A stretch of DNA of 64,000 nucleotides from Rhodococcus sp. G-MC3 (lineage in GTDB: Bacteria > Actinomycetota > Actinomycetes > Mycobacteriales > Mycobacteriaceae): positions 62,001-126,000 of the forward strand of contig NZ_JASISW010000009.1 of NCBI RefSeq assembly GCF_030063335.1, in the 5' to 3' direction. The position numbers and the translations under genes were made by a program. Shown here piece after piece: positions 18,091 to 26,601 of the stretch. A model generated the notes under the pieces. It did not search any database. It was given only the letters and a program-made list of their open reading frames with translations, and had not been told where the DNA came from. The first letter of the stretch is position 1, and every line of letters starts with the position of its first letter.

Positions 18091-18938
18091 CCGTCATCGA
18101 GCATTCGCGCCTGGTCGCTGAGGGCCTCACTCTCGGCTACGGCGACCGAATCATCGTCGAGAACCTGGATCTGAAGATCCATACCGGCGTCATCACCACG
18201 GTCATCGGCCCCAACGGCTGCGGCAAGAGCACCCTCCTCCGCTCACTCGGTCGGCTGCTCAAGCCGAAATCGGGGAAGGTGGTGCTCGACGGCAAGGCCA
18301 TCTCGTCGATGCGAACCAAAGACGTCGCGCGTGTTCTGGGAATGCTCCCGCAGGCTCCGGTCGCGCCCGAAGGACTCACTGTCGGCGACCTCGTCTCACG
18401 GGGGCGGCATCCCCATCAGTCATGGATCAGACAGTGGAGTTCGGACGACGAGTCCGAGGTTGCCGGTGCTCTCGAGTTGACCGGAGTGGGCGATCTTGCC
18501 GACCGTCCCGTCGACGAACTCTCGGGCGGTCAACGGCAGCGCGCCTGGATCTCCATGGCATTGGCGCAGGGCACGGACATTCTGCTTCTCGACGAGCCGA
18601 CCACCTACCTCGACCTTGCGCACTCCGTGGAGGTGCTCGACCTGGTCGACCGGCTACACGAGGAGATGGGACGGACGGTAGTCATGGTGCTGCACGATCT
18701 CAATCTTGCTACCCGCTACAGCGATCAGCTGATCGTGATGAAGGCAGGAAAGGTGGTGAAGTCGGGAAAGCCTCAGGACATCATCTCCGAAGAATTGCTC
18801 CTTGACGTCTTCGGACTCGAAGCCCGTGTCATCGAAGATCCGGTCTCTGATCGACCTCTGATCGTGCCCATTGGCACCCGACATGTCCGCGGGACCGTGG
18901 GCGGCCCGGTCAAAGGTGGCACCGCTCCCGATAGGTAG
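18087..18938 (+). CDS. Ferric-siderophore ABC transporter ATPase (FecE/FepC type)
   Basis: 283-residue cytoplasmic ATPase. Walker A GPNGCGKST, the Q-loop region LGMLPQAPVAPEGLTV, signature LSGGQRQRAWISMALAQ, Walker B ILLLDEPTTYLD and H-loop MVLHDLNLATRYSDQ are all present. ATG at 18087 overlaps the permease stop (ATGA). The frame is open upstream, but that region is inside the permease gene. Only eight bases separate its stop from the convergent MprF-like gene. Confidence 0.95.
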   Translation: MTVIEHSRLVAEGLTLGYGDRIIVENLDLKIHTGVITTVIGPNGCGKSTLLRSLGRLLKPKSGKVVLDGKAISSMRTKDVARVLGMLPQAPVAPEGLTVGDLVSRGRHPHQSWIRQWSSDDESEVAGALELTGVGDLADRPVDELSGGQRQRAWISMALAQGTDILLLDEPTTYLDLAHSVEVLDLVDRLHEEMGRTVVMVLHDLNLATRYSDQLIVMKAGKVVKSGKPQDIISEELLLDVFGLEARVIEDPVSDRPLIVPIGTRHVRGTVGGPVKGGTAPDR

Positions 18939-18946
18939 TGATCGAT

Positions 18947-21562
18947 CTAACGTTCGATCATCGTCCGCACCAGTTTGAAGCCCTGACCCAGCGAGACATC
19001 GGGTAGGTAGGCGCGACCGACTGCGTTGCCGATACTCGGCAATGCAGCTGGGTCTGCGAACGTCATGTGCATCGGCTCGTATCGCGGCTGAAACTTGGAT
19101 TTGAAAGCGAGCAGCGACCGGAATCCGTAGACGGGCTCCAACGTTCTTCCGAGCACATCGAGAAGCCGATCGAGCAACCGCGCGAACGTGAGTTCCTCCG
19201 ACGACGTGCTCCCGGCAGTTCGATCGTCGTCCACCTTGGCGAGCGGTGCTCCGGAGAGGCTGAGGAACCGAACTCCCTCCTCCTGCAAAAGGATTGCCGC
19301 CGATGCAATCAGAAATTCCATCGTGGGTCTGAAGCCCTCCGAGCGGCGTCGCATGAAATCGAGGGTCCATCCGACGATTTCCCCGTTCTCGTACACCGGC
19401 ATCCACGAGGTGATCCCGTGGACAGTGCGATGCTCGTCGACTGCAATGAGGCAACGGACGGCCGTATCGTCGACCTCGTCGAGTCCGCCGAGAGTGAAGC
19501 CCATTTCAGGCATACCTTTGTCGGCTACCCACTCCTCCGATATCGCCCGGATCTGGTCGGTGATCGCAAGCGGTGCATCCGGGAATCGGATCCATTCGGC
19601 CACGACACCTGCCTTTTTCGCCCGATTGAGCGCGGTACGCACGTCCTGGAATCGTTTGCCCGTGAATGCAAGGTTCTCGAGATCGAGGACGGTTTCCTCA
19701 CCTACTTGAATTCCACCCCAACCGATGCTGTCGGTGATCGTGCGGACCGCAGGCGTCACCGAGTAGAAGCACGGAATCCACCCGTTCTTCGAGGCGAACT
19801 CGGCGAAATCGACGACGTTGTCTCTCAGCCTCTCCGCCGGCCCGACGGGATCGCCTGTAGTCAACGCGACGCCCGAGATCACGCGATAGGCGACGAAGCT
19901 GTGACCGTCCGGTGAGAACCAGTAAGAATTGCCGCGCCAGGTGGTCATCCAGGACAGCGCGCTTCCTGTGCTCCCCATCAGTAGAGCTCGGGCTCGCTCG
20001 ATCGCGCCTGCATCTGCTCCCGAGGCCGGCGTCAGAAACGTATTCAGGGCCAGAACACAGAGAGCAGCCCAGAATACGACACCGATCCACTCGAACAGTA
20101 ATGTCGCCACAACGCTCTCCGGTAGAAGTCGCGGCTCGAGCCATTGGATGTACACCGGTGGAATCAGGCGTTGAGGGAAGTCTGCGAGAAGTCCCGTCGC
20201 ACTCGGTTGGGGGTCGAATCCACTTCGCGCCGCCAACCCTCCCAGGACATACACAACCGCGAGAGTCACGAGAACAGCTACCGCCGACACACTGAATCTT
20301 CGGTACGTGCCCAGCGGCCCCGACACGTTGAAGTATCTGCGTGTGAGCAGCAGGATGATCAGTATCACCAGTGGAAGAAGGAACGGCACGATCGTTCGAT
20401 ACGCAGTCGGTGACTCGAGTCCGTAGAAGACGGACTCGTCGTCGCCTGCTTCGACGAATCGGATGGCATAGTTGGCGATCGACACGACGAGAAGTACGAT
20501 CTGCGCGAAAACTGATGCGTACCAAGCGAATTTGCGACCCCGGCGAAGGCCGTCCGCCAGGAAGAGCAGAAAGATCGATGGCATCAAAGACAAGATCGTA
20601 GGACCGACTCCTCCCAGCCTGAGTTCGAGTAGACCTGATCGACATTCGGGGTCCGTCGCCGAATCTGAACAGATGTCTCGCACTTCCGAAGCGGTGTAGG
20701 GAACCCCGCTGATCACATCTCTCAAGACCGCGAACGGGCCAACCGCGTCGGGGCTGAGCGCAGCCAATATCGGTCCAAGTGTGCTTGCGGCAAGCACCAG
20801 GGCAACCAGGACACGGCCTTCGCGTTGTGTACCGGCGAGCCGTGGGCCGCGGGCCGAGCGTCCGACGATCAACGGTCCGAGGAGTAGGCCGACAACAGCA
20901 GCTGCCAGTCGAACAACGTCCTGCAAGTGTCCGCTGAAGAGGGCAGAGGTGATGAGAAGCGCGAAGAGACCGGCGCGTATTCGACGGCGCCACATCGTGT
21001 CCATTCGCGAGCTCGCGACCATGACGACCCCGACGATCCACGTTGTCGGGCCGATAGCAGTTCCCACGTGCAGTCGGAATCCCCAGTCGGCGTCGAACAT
21101 TCTGGCCAGGGCTGCAATGCCGAGCCCCAACACCGCGCCCAGAATCTGAGTTGTGACCGCTGCGACCGCAAGCCGGAGAGAACCGATGCGTCGTTCGATC
21201 GGCGCTGCAGCCACGAAGATCGCGGCCACGAAGACCAGGTATCCGATTACACCCGGGGTCAACAGACCTGCCGTCAGCGCGGTCCACAACCGGAATTCCT
21301 CGAACGGCATTATTCCCAGTGCGAAATCGTGATGAAGTGTGTTTTCCTGCATCACAATTCCCAGGGCAGCGAGTGCCGACACCACGACCAGCATGCCGAT
21401 GCTGACCGGCGCGCCTTTTGCCCCGAACAGTACAAGCGTCCACAACCTGGCCACTTGGCGCCTGAACGTCCGCCACGCATGTACCGCACGGTCACGACCT
21501 CGGTCGAACCACGATGGTGACGACGGCTCGACGGACGGAATGTCCACGACGGTCTCGTTCAC
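18947..21562 (-). CDS. Rhomboid-like/MprF-type lysylphosphatidylglycerol synthase protein
   Basis: About 871 residues. N-terminal membrane part with a rhomboid-like region (LHHDFALGIMPFEEFRLWTA; GTAIGPTTWIVG, where a protease would have GxSG, so probably inactive), more helices, then a C-terminal DUF2156/MprF acyltransferase domain (GNSYWFSPDGHSFVAYRV; GVRFLSLSGAPLAK; PVYGFRSLLAFKSKFQPRYE). MprF transfers lysine from tRNA to phosphatidylglycerol and lowers sensitivity to cationic peptides; no lysyl-tRNA synthetase domain is fused here. I chose GTG at 21560-21562, overlapping the esterase stop (GTGA); a GTG at 21592 is possible. Confidence 0.8.
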   Translation of the reverse strand: MNETVVDIPSVEPSSPSWFDRGRDRAVHAWRTFRRQVARLWTLVLFGAKGAPVSIGMLVVVSALAALGIVMQENTLHHDFALGIMPFEEFRLWTALTAGLLTPGVIGYLVFVAAIFVAAAPIERRIGSLRLAVAAVTTQILGAVLGLGIAALARMFDADWGFRLHVGTAIGPTTWIVGVVMVASSRMDTMWRRRIRAGLFALLITSALFSGHLQDVVRLAAAVVGLLLGPLIVGRSARGPRLAGTQREGRVLVALVLAASTLGPILAALSPDAVGPFAVLRDVISGVPYTASEVRDICSDSATDPECRSGLLELRLGGVGPTILSLMPSIFLLFLADGLRRGRKFAWYASVFAQIVLLVVSIANYAIRFVEAGDDESVFYGLESPTAYRTIVPFLLPLVILIILLLTRRYFNVSGPLGTYRRFSVSAVAVLVTLAVVYVLGGLAARSGFDPQPSATGLLADFPQRLIPPVYIQWLEPRLLPESVVATLLFEWIGVVFWAALCVLALNTFLTPASGADAGAIERARALLMGSTGSALSWMTTWRGNSYWFSPDGHSFVAYRVISGVALTTGDPVGPAERLRDNVVDFAEFASKNGWIPCFYSVTPAVRTITDSIGWGGIQVGEETVLDLENLAFTGKRFQDVRTALNRAKKAGVVAEWIRFPDAPLAITDQIRAISEEWVADKGMPEMGFTLGGLDEVDDTAVRCLIAVDEHRTVHGITSWMPVYENGEIVGWTLDFMRRRSEGFRPTMEFLIASAAILLQEEGVRFLSLSGAPLAKVDDDRTAGSTSSEELTFARLLDRLLDVLGRTLEPVYGFRSLLAFKSKFQPRYEPMHMTFADPAALPSIGNAVGRAYLPDVSLGQGFKLVRTMIER

Positions 21563-22860
21563 GAGATCAAACCCACTCTCTGCATCAACCACGGCAATTC
21601 TTGCTTCAGCCCCGCCGACCAGACGGCAAAGCTGTGGCCACCGGGAACTTCCAGGTATCGGACATCCATCCCGGCAGCCTTGGCAGCGTCGTACATGGCC
21701 TTCTGTCCAGGCTTGTAGTCATTGTCATCGGCGCCGACGACGAACGCACCACCCGAATCGGGGTACTTCCTCGTCTTCAACAGGTCCATCGGATTGATCG
21801 CAACGAACGCAGCCTCGTTGCCTCCGAATGCGTCGGACACTGTTCGACCACGGTCGCCCAGGGTGGGTTCCGCCTGCCCCGACAGGTCGAGGAACGTGGG
21901 GTAGACGTCCGGATGATTGGTAGCCATTTGAATAGAGCAGGTGCCGCCGTACGACAGGCCGCCGATCATCCAGGTTCGTGGGTCGGTGTTCACCTGCAAG
22001 GACGACTCGATCCATTTCGGTACGTCCTGCGACAGGTAGGTGTCGACGTTTCCCAGCGACGAATCGACGCAGAGCGGGTTGGCGATGGCCGATCCGGTTC
22101 CATCGGCGATCACCACGACTGGAGCAAGACCCGAGTGATCGCGCGCAAATTCGTCCATCGTGATCGCGAGCAATCCCCCGTTCAGCCAATCTTGGGGTTC
22201 ACCTGGTTGGCCTGCAAGCAGTACCAGTACCGGTAGGAGTGGGCGCCGATCTGTGAAGTAGGCGGGAGGTAGGTAGATCTGGGCAGGCCGCGCCGAAAAG
22301 TTCGATGCGGTCGGTGGGATGGTCGCTGATGTGAGTTTCCCCGCCGACGGCATCTCGGCAGGCGCCGACCACACTGTGTCGAGTGGGCTTCCGCTCAGGA
22401 CGTCGCTCTGCCGCCCGGGCAAGTCCTGGAATTCGACGCGGTCCGCTTCTTCGACTCCGAGCAAAGTGCCGAGAGTCGGATACGCCGAGAATACGAGGTT
22501 GACCTGTGCTGAGGCAGCTGCCACCACGAGTACAGCGGCGAGCACCGAAACGACCTTGCGGACGATCCCGCGGGCGGCAACTGTGCGTGGTACCACAAGA
22601 AACACAGCGGCGAGACCGACTCCGATCCAGACATAGATCTCGGTCTCGATCGGATCGGGAAATGGTCGCCACACCTTCTCGACTGCTACGTACAGCACCA
22701 CTGCCACGAACGCTGCCGACACCAGGCCGGTCGGGAGCGCTCGACGTAGGTACCACCGTGTACGAGATCCGAGCATCCATATCGCGCCGGCGGCACCCAG
22801 AATCGACAACACAAGTGATGTCGTACTGCTGACGAGCGACAGCGAAACGAACCAGTTCAA
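21559..22860 (-). CDS. Membrane-anchored esterase, mycolyltransferase-like alpha/beta hydrolase
   Basis: 433 residues: four helices at the N-terminus (about 1-140), then an exported esterase-D/antigen-85-like alpha/beta hydrolase. Nucleophile Ser303 lies in MIGGLSYGGTCS and the catalytic His at about 409 in VPGGHSFAVW. The start is TTG at 22858-22860 (MNWFVSLSLVSS), with AGGTG just upstream; longer frames up to 22929 give an implausible leader. Translationally coupled to the MprF-like gene downstream, so the pair probably acts on cell-envelope lipids. Substrate unknown. Confidence 0.82.
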   Translation of the reverse strand: MNWFVSLSLVSSTTSLVLSILGAAGAIWMLGSRTRWYLRRALPTGLVSAAFVAVVLYVAVEKVWRPFPDPIETEIYVWIGVGLAAVFLVVPRTVAARGIVRKVVSVLAAVLVVAAASAQVNLVFSAYPTLGTLLGVEEADRVEFQDLPGRQSDVLSGSPLDTVWSAPAEMPSAGKLTSATIPPTASNFSARPAQIYLPPAYFTDRRPLLPVLVLLAGQPGEPQDWLNGGLLAITMDEFARDHSGLAPVVVIADGTGSAIANPLCVDSSLGNVDTYLSQDVPKWIESSLQVNTDPRTWMIGGLSYGGTCSIQMATNHPDVYPTFLDLSGQAEPTLGDRGRTVSDAFGGNEAAFVAINPMDLLKTRKYPDSGGAFVVGADDNDYKPGQKAMYDAAKAAGMDVRYLEVPGGHSFAVWSAGLKQELPWLMQRVGLIS

Positions 22861-23012
22861 CGGACACCTACAGCGAACTGTCCACAAGACATGACAGGAG
22901 GATAGGCGGCGGGCCGATGCAGAACGCAAATATTCGCGGAGCGCGCTGATCTGTGTCGCTTTCGATGCCGTCTTCGACCTCTATGACACATCCCACAACC
23001 CGAGGCCAGCCA

Positions 23013-23029
23013 TACTACGAGGAGTAGTA
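23013..23029. promoter_or_regulatory. blaI operator: BlaI-type operator
   Basis: TACTAC-GAGGA-GTAGTA: perfect six-base inverted arms, like the BlaI/MecI family operator. A second, shorter pair CTAC-AC-GTAG lies at 23045-23054, between it and the blaI start at 23065. Both suggest autoregulation. Confidence 0.75.
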
Positions 23030-23064
23030 CGCATTTGTGTCGGACTACACGTAGACTTGGACGA

Positions 23065-23481
23065 ATGGCAGGTCTAGGCGAACTCGAGCGTGCAGTGATG
23101 GATCACCTGTGGGAATCTTCCGAACCGCAGACGGTGAGGCAAGTGCACGAGGCGCTCGCAGCGCACCGGGAACTCGCGTACACCACGGTGATGACTGTTC
23201 TTCAACGTCTGGCAAAGAAACAACTCGTTGTCCAGCAACGTGACGACAGAGCGCATCGCTATGTTCCGTTGCACAGCAGAGACGAACTGGTGGCGAGCCT
23301 GATGGTCGATGCCCTGGCGCAAGCTCCGGAGTCGGGCGGTCGTGCAGCCGCTCTGGTCCACTTCGTCGGACAGGTGGGCGCCGACGAAGCTGCGGCACTC
23401 CGAGACGCGTTGGCGGCGCTGGAAGTGGCACAATCGAGCGGGCGCTCCGACGGTATCGTCGACGGCCTACAATCCGATTGA
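23065..23481 (+). CDS. blaI: BlaI/MecI-family transcriptional repressor
   Basis: 138-residue winged-helix repressor. LGELERAVMDHLWESSEPQT and AYTTVMTVLQRLAKKQLVVQ are the family helix-turn-helix region, followed by a dimerisation helix bundle. In M. tuberculosis the orthologue (Rv1846c) represses beta-lactamase and other genes until the partner peptidase is triggered by beta-lactams. ATG at 23065, chosen over an earlier in-frame start because it gives the family N-terminus. The operator just upstream implies self-repression. No beta-lactamase gene is visible in the window. Confidence 0.92.
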   Translation: MAGLGELERAVMDHLWESSEPQTVRQVHEALAAHRELAYTTVMTVLQRLAKKQLVVQQRDDRAHRYVPLHSRDELVASLMVDALAQAPESGGRAAALVHFVGQVGADEAAALRDALAALEVAQSSGRSDGIVDGLQSD

Positions 23482-23505
23482 CCCCCGCCCTCGGTTAGTG
23501 AGGAA

Positions 23506-24468
23506 ATGAACTCAACCACAGCACTGGTTTTCGCACTGCTTGCCTTGCTGTTGACGGGGCCGGTACCTGCATTCCTTTCTCGCGCTACGTGGCCGTATCG
23601 AGCGCCTCGTGCCGCCCTGGTGTTGTGGCAAGCCATCGCTGTCGCCGCAGTGTTGTCCGCCTTCAGTTCCGGTTTGGCGATCGGAGGACTTCTGCTTGTT
23701 CCCGGTGCGGACGGCAGGCCGACGACAGCTCCGACGGATGAGATCGATGCTCTGGGACTTCCTCTGTGGGTTCTTTACGTCGTCGTACTCGCGATCACCC
23801 TCGGCATCGGTGCCAAGCTGATGTTCTCGGTCGTCCAGGTCGCAGTTCGCACACGCCGCCGGCGTGCTCGGCACCGAGTGTTGGTGGATCTACTCGATCG
23901 CAGCAGCGGCAGCAACACGCCTTTTCCAGGGATTCGTGACGCCGATGTCCGAGTGTTGGACGCAGTCGAGCCGATTGCCTACTGCCTGCCCGGGCTTCGT
24001 CAGCGTGTGGTGCTCAGCGAGGGCGTGCTGACCAATCTTTCGAACTGGGAGATCAAGGCCATTCTGTCCCACGAGCGATCACACCTTCGCTCGCGCCACG
24101 ATCTGGTACTCGAAGCGTTCACCGCGGTCAACGAGGCGTTCCCGCGCATTGTGCGAAGCAAGTCCGCTCTGGGCAGTGTGCAGTTGCTGGTCGAACTTCT
24201 CGCCGACGACTCTGCTGTGAAGGTGACCGGTCCCACTCCCCTTGCCCGCGCGTTGGTGACGTGCGCTGGATCCACTGCTCCCCGTGGAGCGTTGGCGGCG
24301 GGCGGGCCGAGCACCCTTATACGTGTCCAGCGGCTGAGTGGACCACGAAGCGACGTCCGAACGAGCGCCGCGGCCTACATGACTGCCGCAGTCATCCTCG
24401 TAGTACCAACTATTTTCGTTGCGATGCCCTGGCTAGAGGAGCTCACCAGATTTCTCGGCCATCCCTGA
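23506..24468 (+). CDS. M56-family membrane metallopeptidase (BlaR1-like)
   Basis: 320 residues with N-terminal helices, a zinc-protease core ILSHERSHLRSRHD (HExxH) around residues 185-200, and a last helix near the C-terminus (YMTAAVILVVPTIFVAMPWL). It lacks the extracellular penicillin-binding sensor domain of staphylococcal BlaR1, as in mycobacterial relatives (Rv1845c). Likely cleaves or inactivates BlaI in response to cell-wall stress. ATG at 23506 with GTGAGGAA upstream, 24 bases after blaI. Confidence 0.9.
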   Translation: MNSTTALVFALLALLLTGPVPAFLSRATWPYRAPRAALVLWQAIAVAAVLSAFSSGLAIGGLLLVPGADGRPTTAPTDEIDALGLPLWVLYVVVLAITLGIGAKLMFSVVQVAVRTRRRRARHRVLVDLLDRSSGSNTPFPGIRDADVRVLDAVEPIAYCLPGLRQRVVLSEGVLTNLSNWEIKAILSHERSHLRSRHDLVLEAFTAVNEAFPRIVRSKSALGSVQLLVELLADDSAVKVTGPTPLARALVTCAGSTAPRGALAAGGPSTLIRVQRLSGPRSDVRTSAAAYMTAAVILVVPTIFVAMPWLEELTRFLGHP

Positions 24469-24739
24469 GTGAGTCGCCCAACTCACATCTGTTCGAATCG
24501 GTGAATCGAACACGTGTCGCGTACACTCGATGACGGCCGCCATTGCGGCCTAGCAATTCGAAAAGGCACAAACAGCCCCACTCTGCGCATCCAGTTCCAA
24601 TAGGCGTGCGCAAGGATGGCCAGGTGACAGTGCCCTGGCTCGTCATATATGTGTTGTAGCTGTCGTTTGTGCCCGGTTCGCGGGTGTTTTCCCAGCTGTT
24701 TCTTCGTGGCGTGCCCGTAATCCGGAGAGGTTCAACTGC
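24469..24739 (+). other. Long leader before the DEAD-box helicase
   Basis: 271 bases without a convincing gene between the M56 gene and the helicase. It contains a small hairpin (GCCAGG at 24619-24624 with CCTGGC at 24634-24639) and T/G-rich sequence before the GTG. Cold-shock helicase genes often have long regulated leaders; that this is one is inference. Confidence 0.4.
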
Positions 24740-26389
24740 GTGACTCACGCTGTTTCAACTAGTACACCCACCACTTCCACACCGGACGCCACAAGCGCAC
24801 CCGATGTGGTTACGTTTGCAGAGCTCGGACTACCCGAGCCCGTTGTCGCCGCTTTGGCGCGAAACTCGATCACAGTGCCGTCGCCCATCCAGGCGAAAGC
24901 CCTTCCCGACGCCATCGCGGGCAAGAACGTGCTCGGCCGCGCGCAGACCGGTTCAGGAAAGACGCTTGCTTTCGGCCTGCCGATTCTTGCTCGCCTCGCA
25001 CTGCACACCGATCGTCCAGCCGCCAAGCGCCCCCGCGCTCTGGTGCTCGTGCCGACTCGTGAGCTCGCTTTCCAGGTGGTCGAGTCCCTCGCCCCGTACG
25101 CAGGCGCTCAAGGTCTGACTGTCCGTCCCGCTGTCGGTGGCACCCCGTTCAACAAGCAGGTCGAACAACTCCGCCGCGGAGTCGATGTCTTGGTGGCAAC
25201 CCCGGGCCGCCTGGCCGATCATCTTCGGCAGGGCACATGCGTACTCGACTCGATCGAGATCACCGCTTTGGACGAAGCAGACCAGATGGCCGACATGGGA
25301 TTCCTGCCCGAGGTACGCGCGGTCCTCAGCGACACGCCTGCCGACGGACAACGAATGCTGTTCTCTGCCACGCTCGATCGTGAAGTTCAGTCGATCGTTC
25401 GTCAATTCCTTCCCGACCACGTCGAGCATTCGACTCAGGACGGCAAGGCAAGTGTTCGGACCATGGACCACTACATGCTCAATGTCGATCGTGGACAGAA
25501 GGACATCGTTCTGTCCGAGATCGGTGCCCGTGAAGGACGGACGATCATGTTCGCCCGCACCAAGCTCGGCTGCGACGGAATCACCGATCGTCTCCGCGCA
25601 CTCGGCATTGCTGCCGAGTCGTTGCATGGCGGTAAGGCTCAGAATCAGCGCACCCGCGTTCTCGAGCGCTTCAAGAACGGACGCACTCCGGTACTGGTCG
25701 CGACCGATGTGGCAGCTCGTGGAATCCACGTCGACGGAATCGATCTCGTCGTCCATGTCGATCCGCCTGCCGATCACAAGGACTACCTTCACCGCGCCGG
25801 TCGTACGGCCCGCGCGGGCGAGAAGGGAACGGTTGTCTCGATCGTTCTGCCCAACCAGCGTCGTCAGATGCAACGCTTGATCGGAATGGCTGGCGTCAAG
25901 GCTAATTCGGTGAATGTTGGACCGGGCTCGGCAGAGCTGTCAAGCATCACGGGAGCACAGAAGCCGACAGGTGACGCGCTTCGTGCCGAGAGCTCGGCTC
26001 CTCGCGATCGTTCGCGCAGTGGTGGTTACCAGGGTGACCGCCCCCGCACCGGCGGCTACCAGGGTGACCGCCCCCGCACCGGCGGCTACCAGGGTGACCG
26101 CCCCCGCACCGGCGGCTACCAGGGTGACCGCCCCCGCACCGGCGGCCACGAGGGTGACCGCCCCCGCACCGGCGGCTACCAAGGTGACCGCCCCCGCACC
26201 GGCGGCTACCAAGGCGACCGCCCCCGCACCGGCGGCTACCAAGGCGACCGCCCCCGCACCGGCGGCTACCAGGGCGACTCGCGCCGCGAATCGGGTTCGG
26301 TACGCGAGGAGTCGAAGTCCGGCGGATTTCGCAGCCGCACCGACCACCGTTCTTACGACGGATTCGACGGGCCTGCACGTAACCGCTGA
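24740..26389 (+). CDS. rhlE: DEAD-box RNA helicase with C-terminal GGYQGDRPRT repeats
   Basis: 549 residues. Motifs in order: Q motif region PIQAKALPD, AQTGSGKT, PTRELAFQ, TPGRLADHL, LDEADQMADMG, SATLDR, then helicase domain 2 ending HRAGRTARAGEKG. It unwinds RNA in ribosome assembly or mRNA decay. After about residue 425 the tail has eight near-identical ten-residue repeats and a ninth degenerate one, rich in Arg and Gly, an RNA-binding tail as in mycobacterial RhlE. GTG start at 24740 with GGAGAGG upstream; a terminator follows. The symbol is by resemblance only. Confidence 0.92.
   Translation: MTHAVSTSTPTTSTPDATSAPDVVTFAELGLPEPVVAALARNSITVPSPIQAKALPDAIAGKNVLGRAQTGSGKTLAFGLPILARLALHTDRPAAKRPRALVLVPTRELAFQVVESLAPYAGAQGLTVRPAVGGTPFNKQVEQLRRGVDVLVATPGRLADHLRQGTCVLDSIEITALDEADQMADMGFLPEVRAVLSDTPADGQRMLFSATLDREVQSIVRQFLPDHVEHSTQDGKASVRTMDHYMLNVDRGQKDIVLSEIGAREGRTIMFARTKLGCDGITDRLRALGIAAESLHGGKAQNQRTRVLERFKNGRTPVLVATDVAARGIHVDGIDLVVHVDPPADHKDYLHRAGRTARAGEKGTVVSIVLPNQRRQMQRLIGMAGVKANSVNVGPGSAELSSITGAQKPTGDALRAESSAPRDRSRSGGYQGDRPRTGGYQGDRPRTGGYQGDRPRTGGYQGDRPRTGGHEGDRPRTGGYQGDRPRTGGYQGDRPRTGGYQGDRPRTGGYQGDSRRESGSVREESKSGGFRSRTDHRSYDGFDGPARNR
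26021..26280 (+). repeat. 30-bp in-frame tandem repeat in helicase tail
   Basis: Eight 30-bp units (26021-26260) plus a partial ninth encode GGYQGDRPRT. Units are nearly identical; unit five (26141-26170) changes to GGHEGDRPRT, and silent changes separate early from late units. Recent slippage or unequal exchange is likely, so copy number may differ between strains. Confidence 0.95.
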
Positions 26390-26440
26390 CGCACGGTAGG
26401 GTCGCCGCGACGCGGTGACGCTCACCTAATTTTCGGCATC

Positions 26441-26484
26441 GAATGGGTGCCGCCTCGATCGTGAGATCGAGGCGGCACCCATTC
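26441..26484 (+). terminator. Rho-independent terminator after the helicase
   Basis: Perfect 20-bp stem (26441-26460 with 26465-26484) with a GTGA loop, 51 bases after the helicase stop and 118 bases before gnd. The T-tract after it is short (TTCGG). Confidence 0.75.
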
Positions 26485-26601
26485 TTCGGTCCACATCCAG
26501 CGTGTGACACGCCGACCGTATTTCCGATGGTAAAGACGATATCGGGACGAGCAATCCCGCCTCGACTTTCCTTCGACCGCATAGCAGGGAAAGCTGTAGC
26601 T

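Noticed and set aside
19698..21476. 592-codon alternative frame inside the MprF-like gene
   Set aside because: Arg/Gly-rich low-quality translation, while the other frame on the same strand gives a coherent membrane protein and acyltransferase domain.
26021..26280. Regular 30-bp repeats resembling a CRISPR array
   Set aside because: Units are directly adjacent with no spacers and are in-frame coding for the helicase tail; no cas genes nearby.
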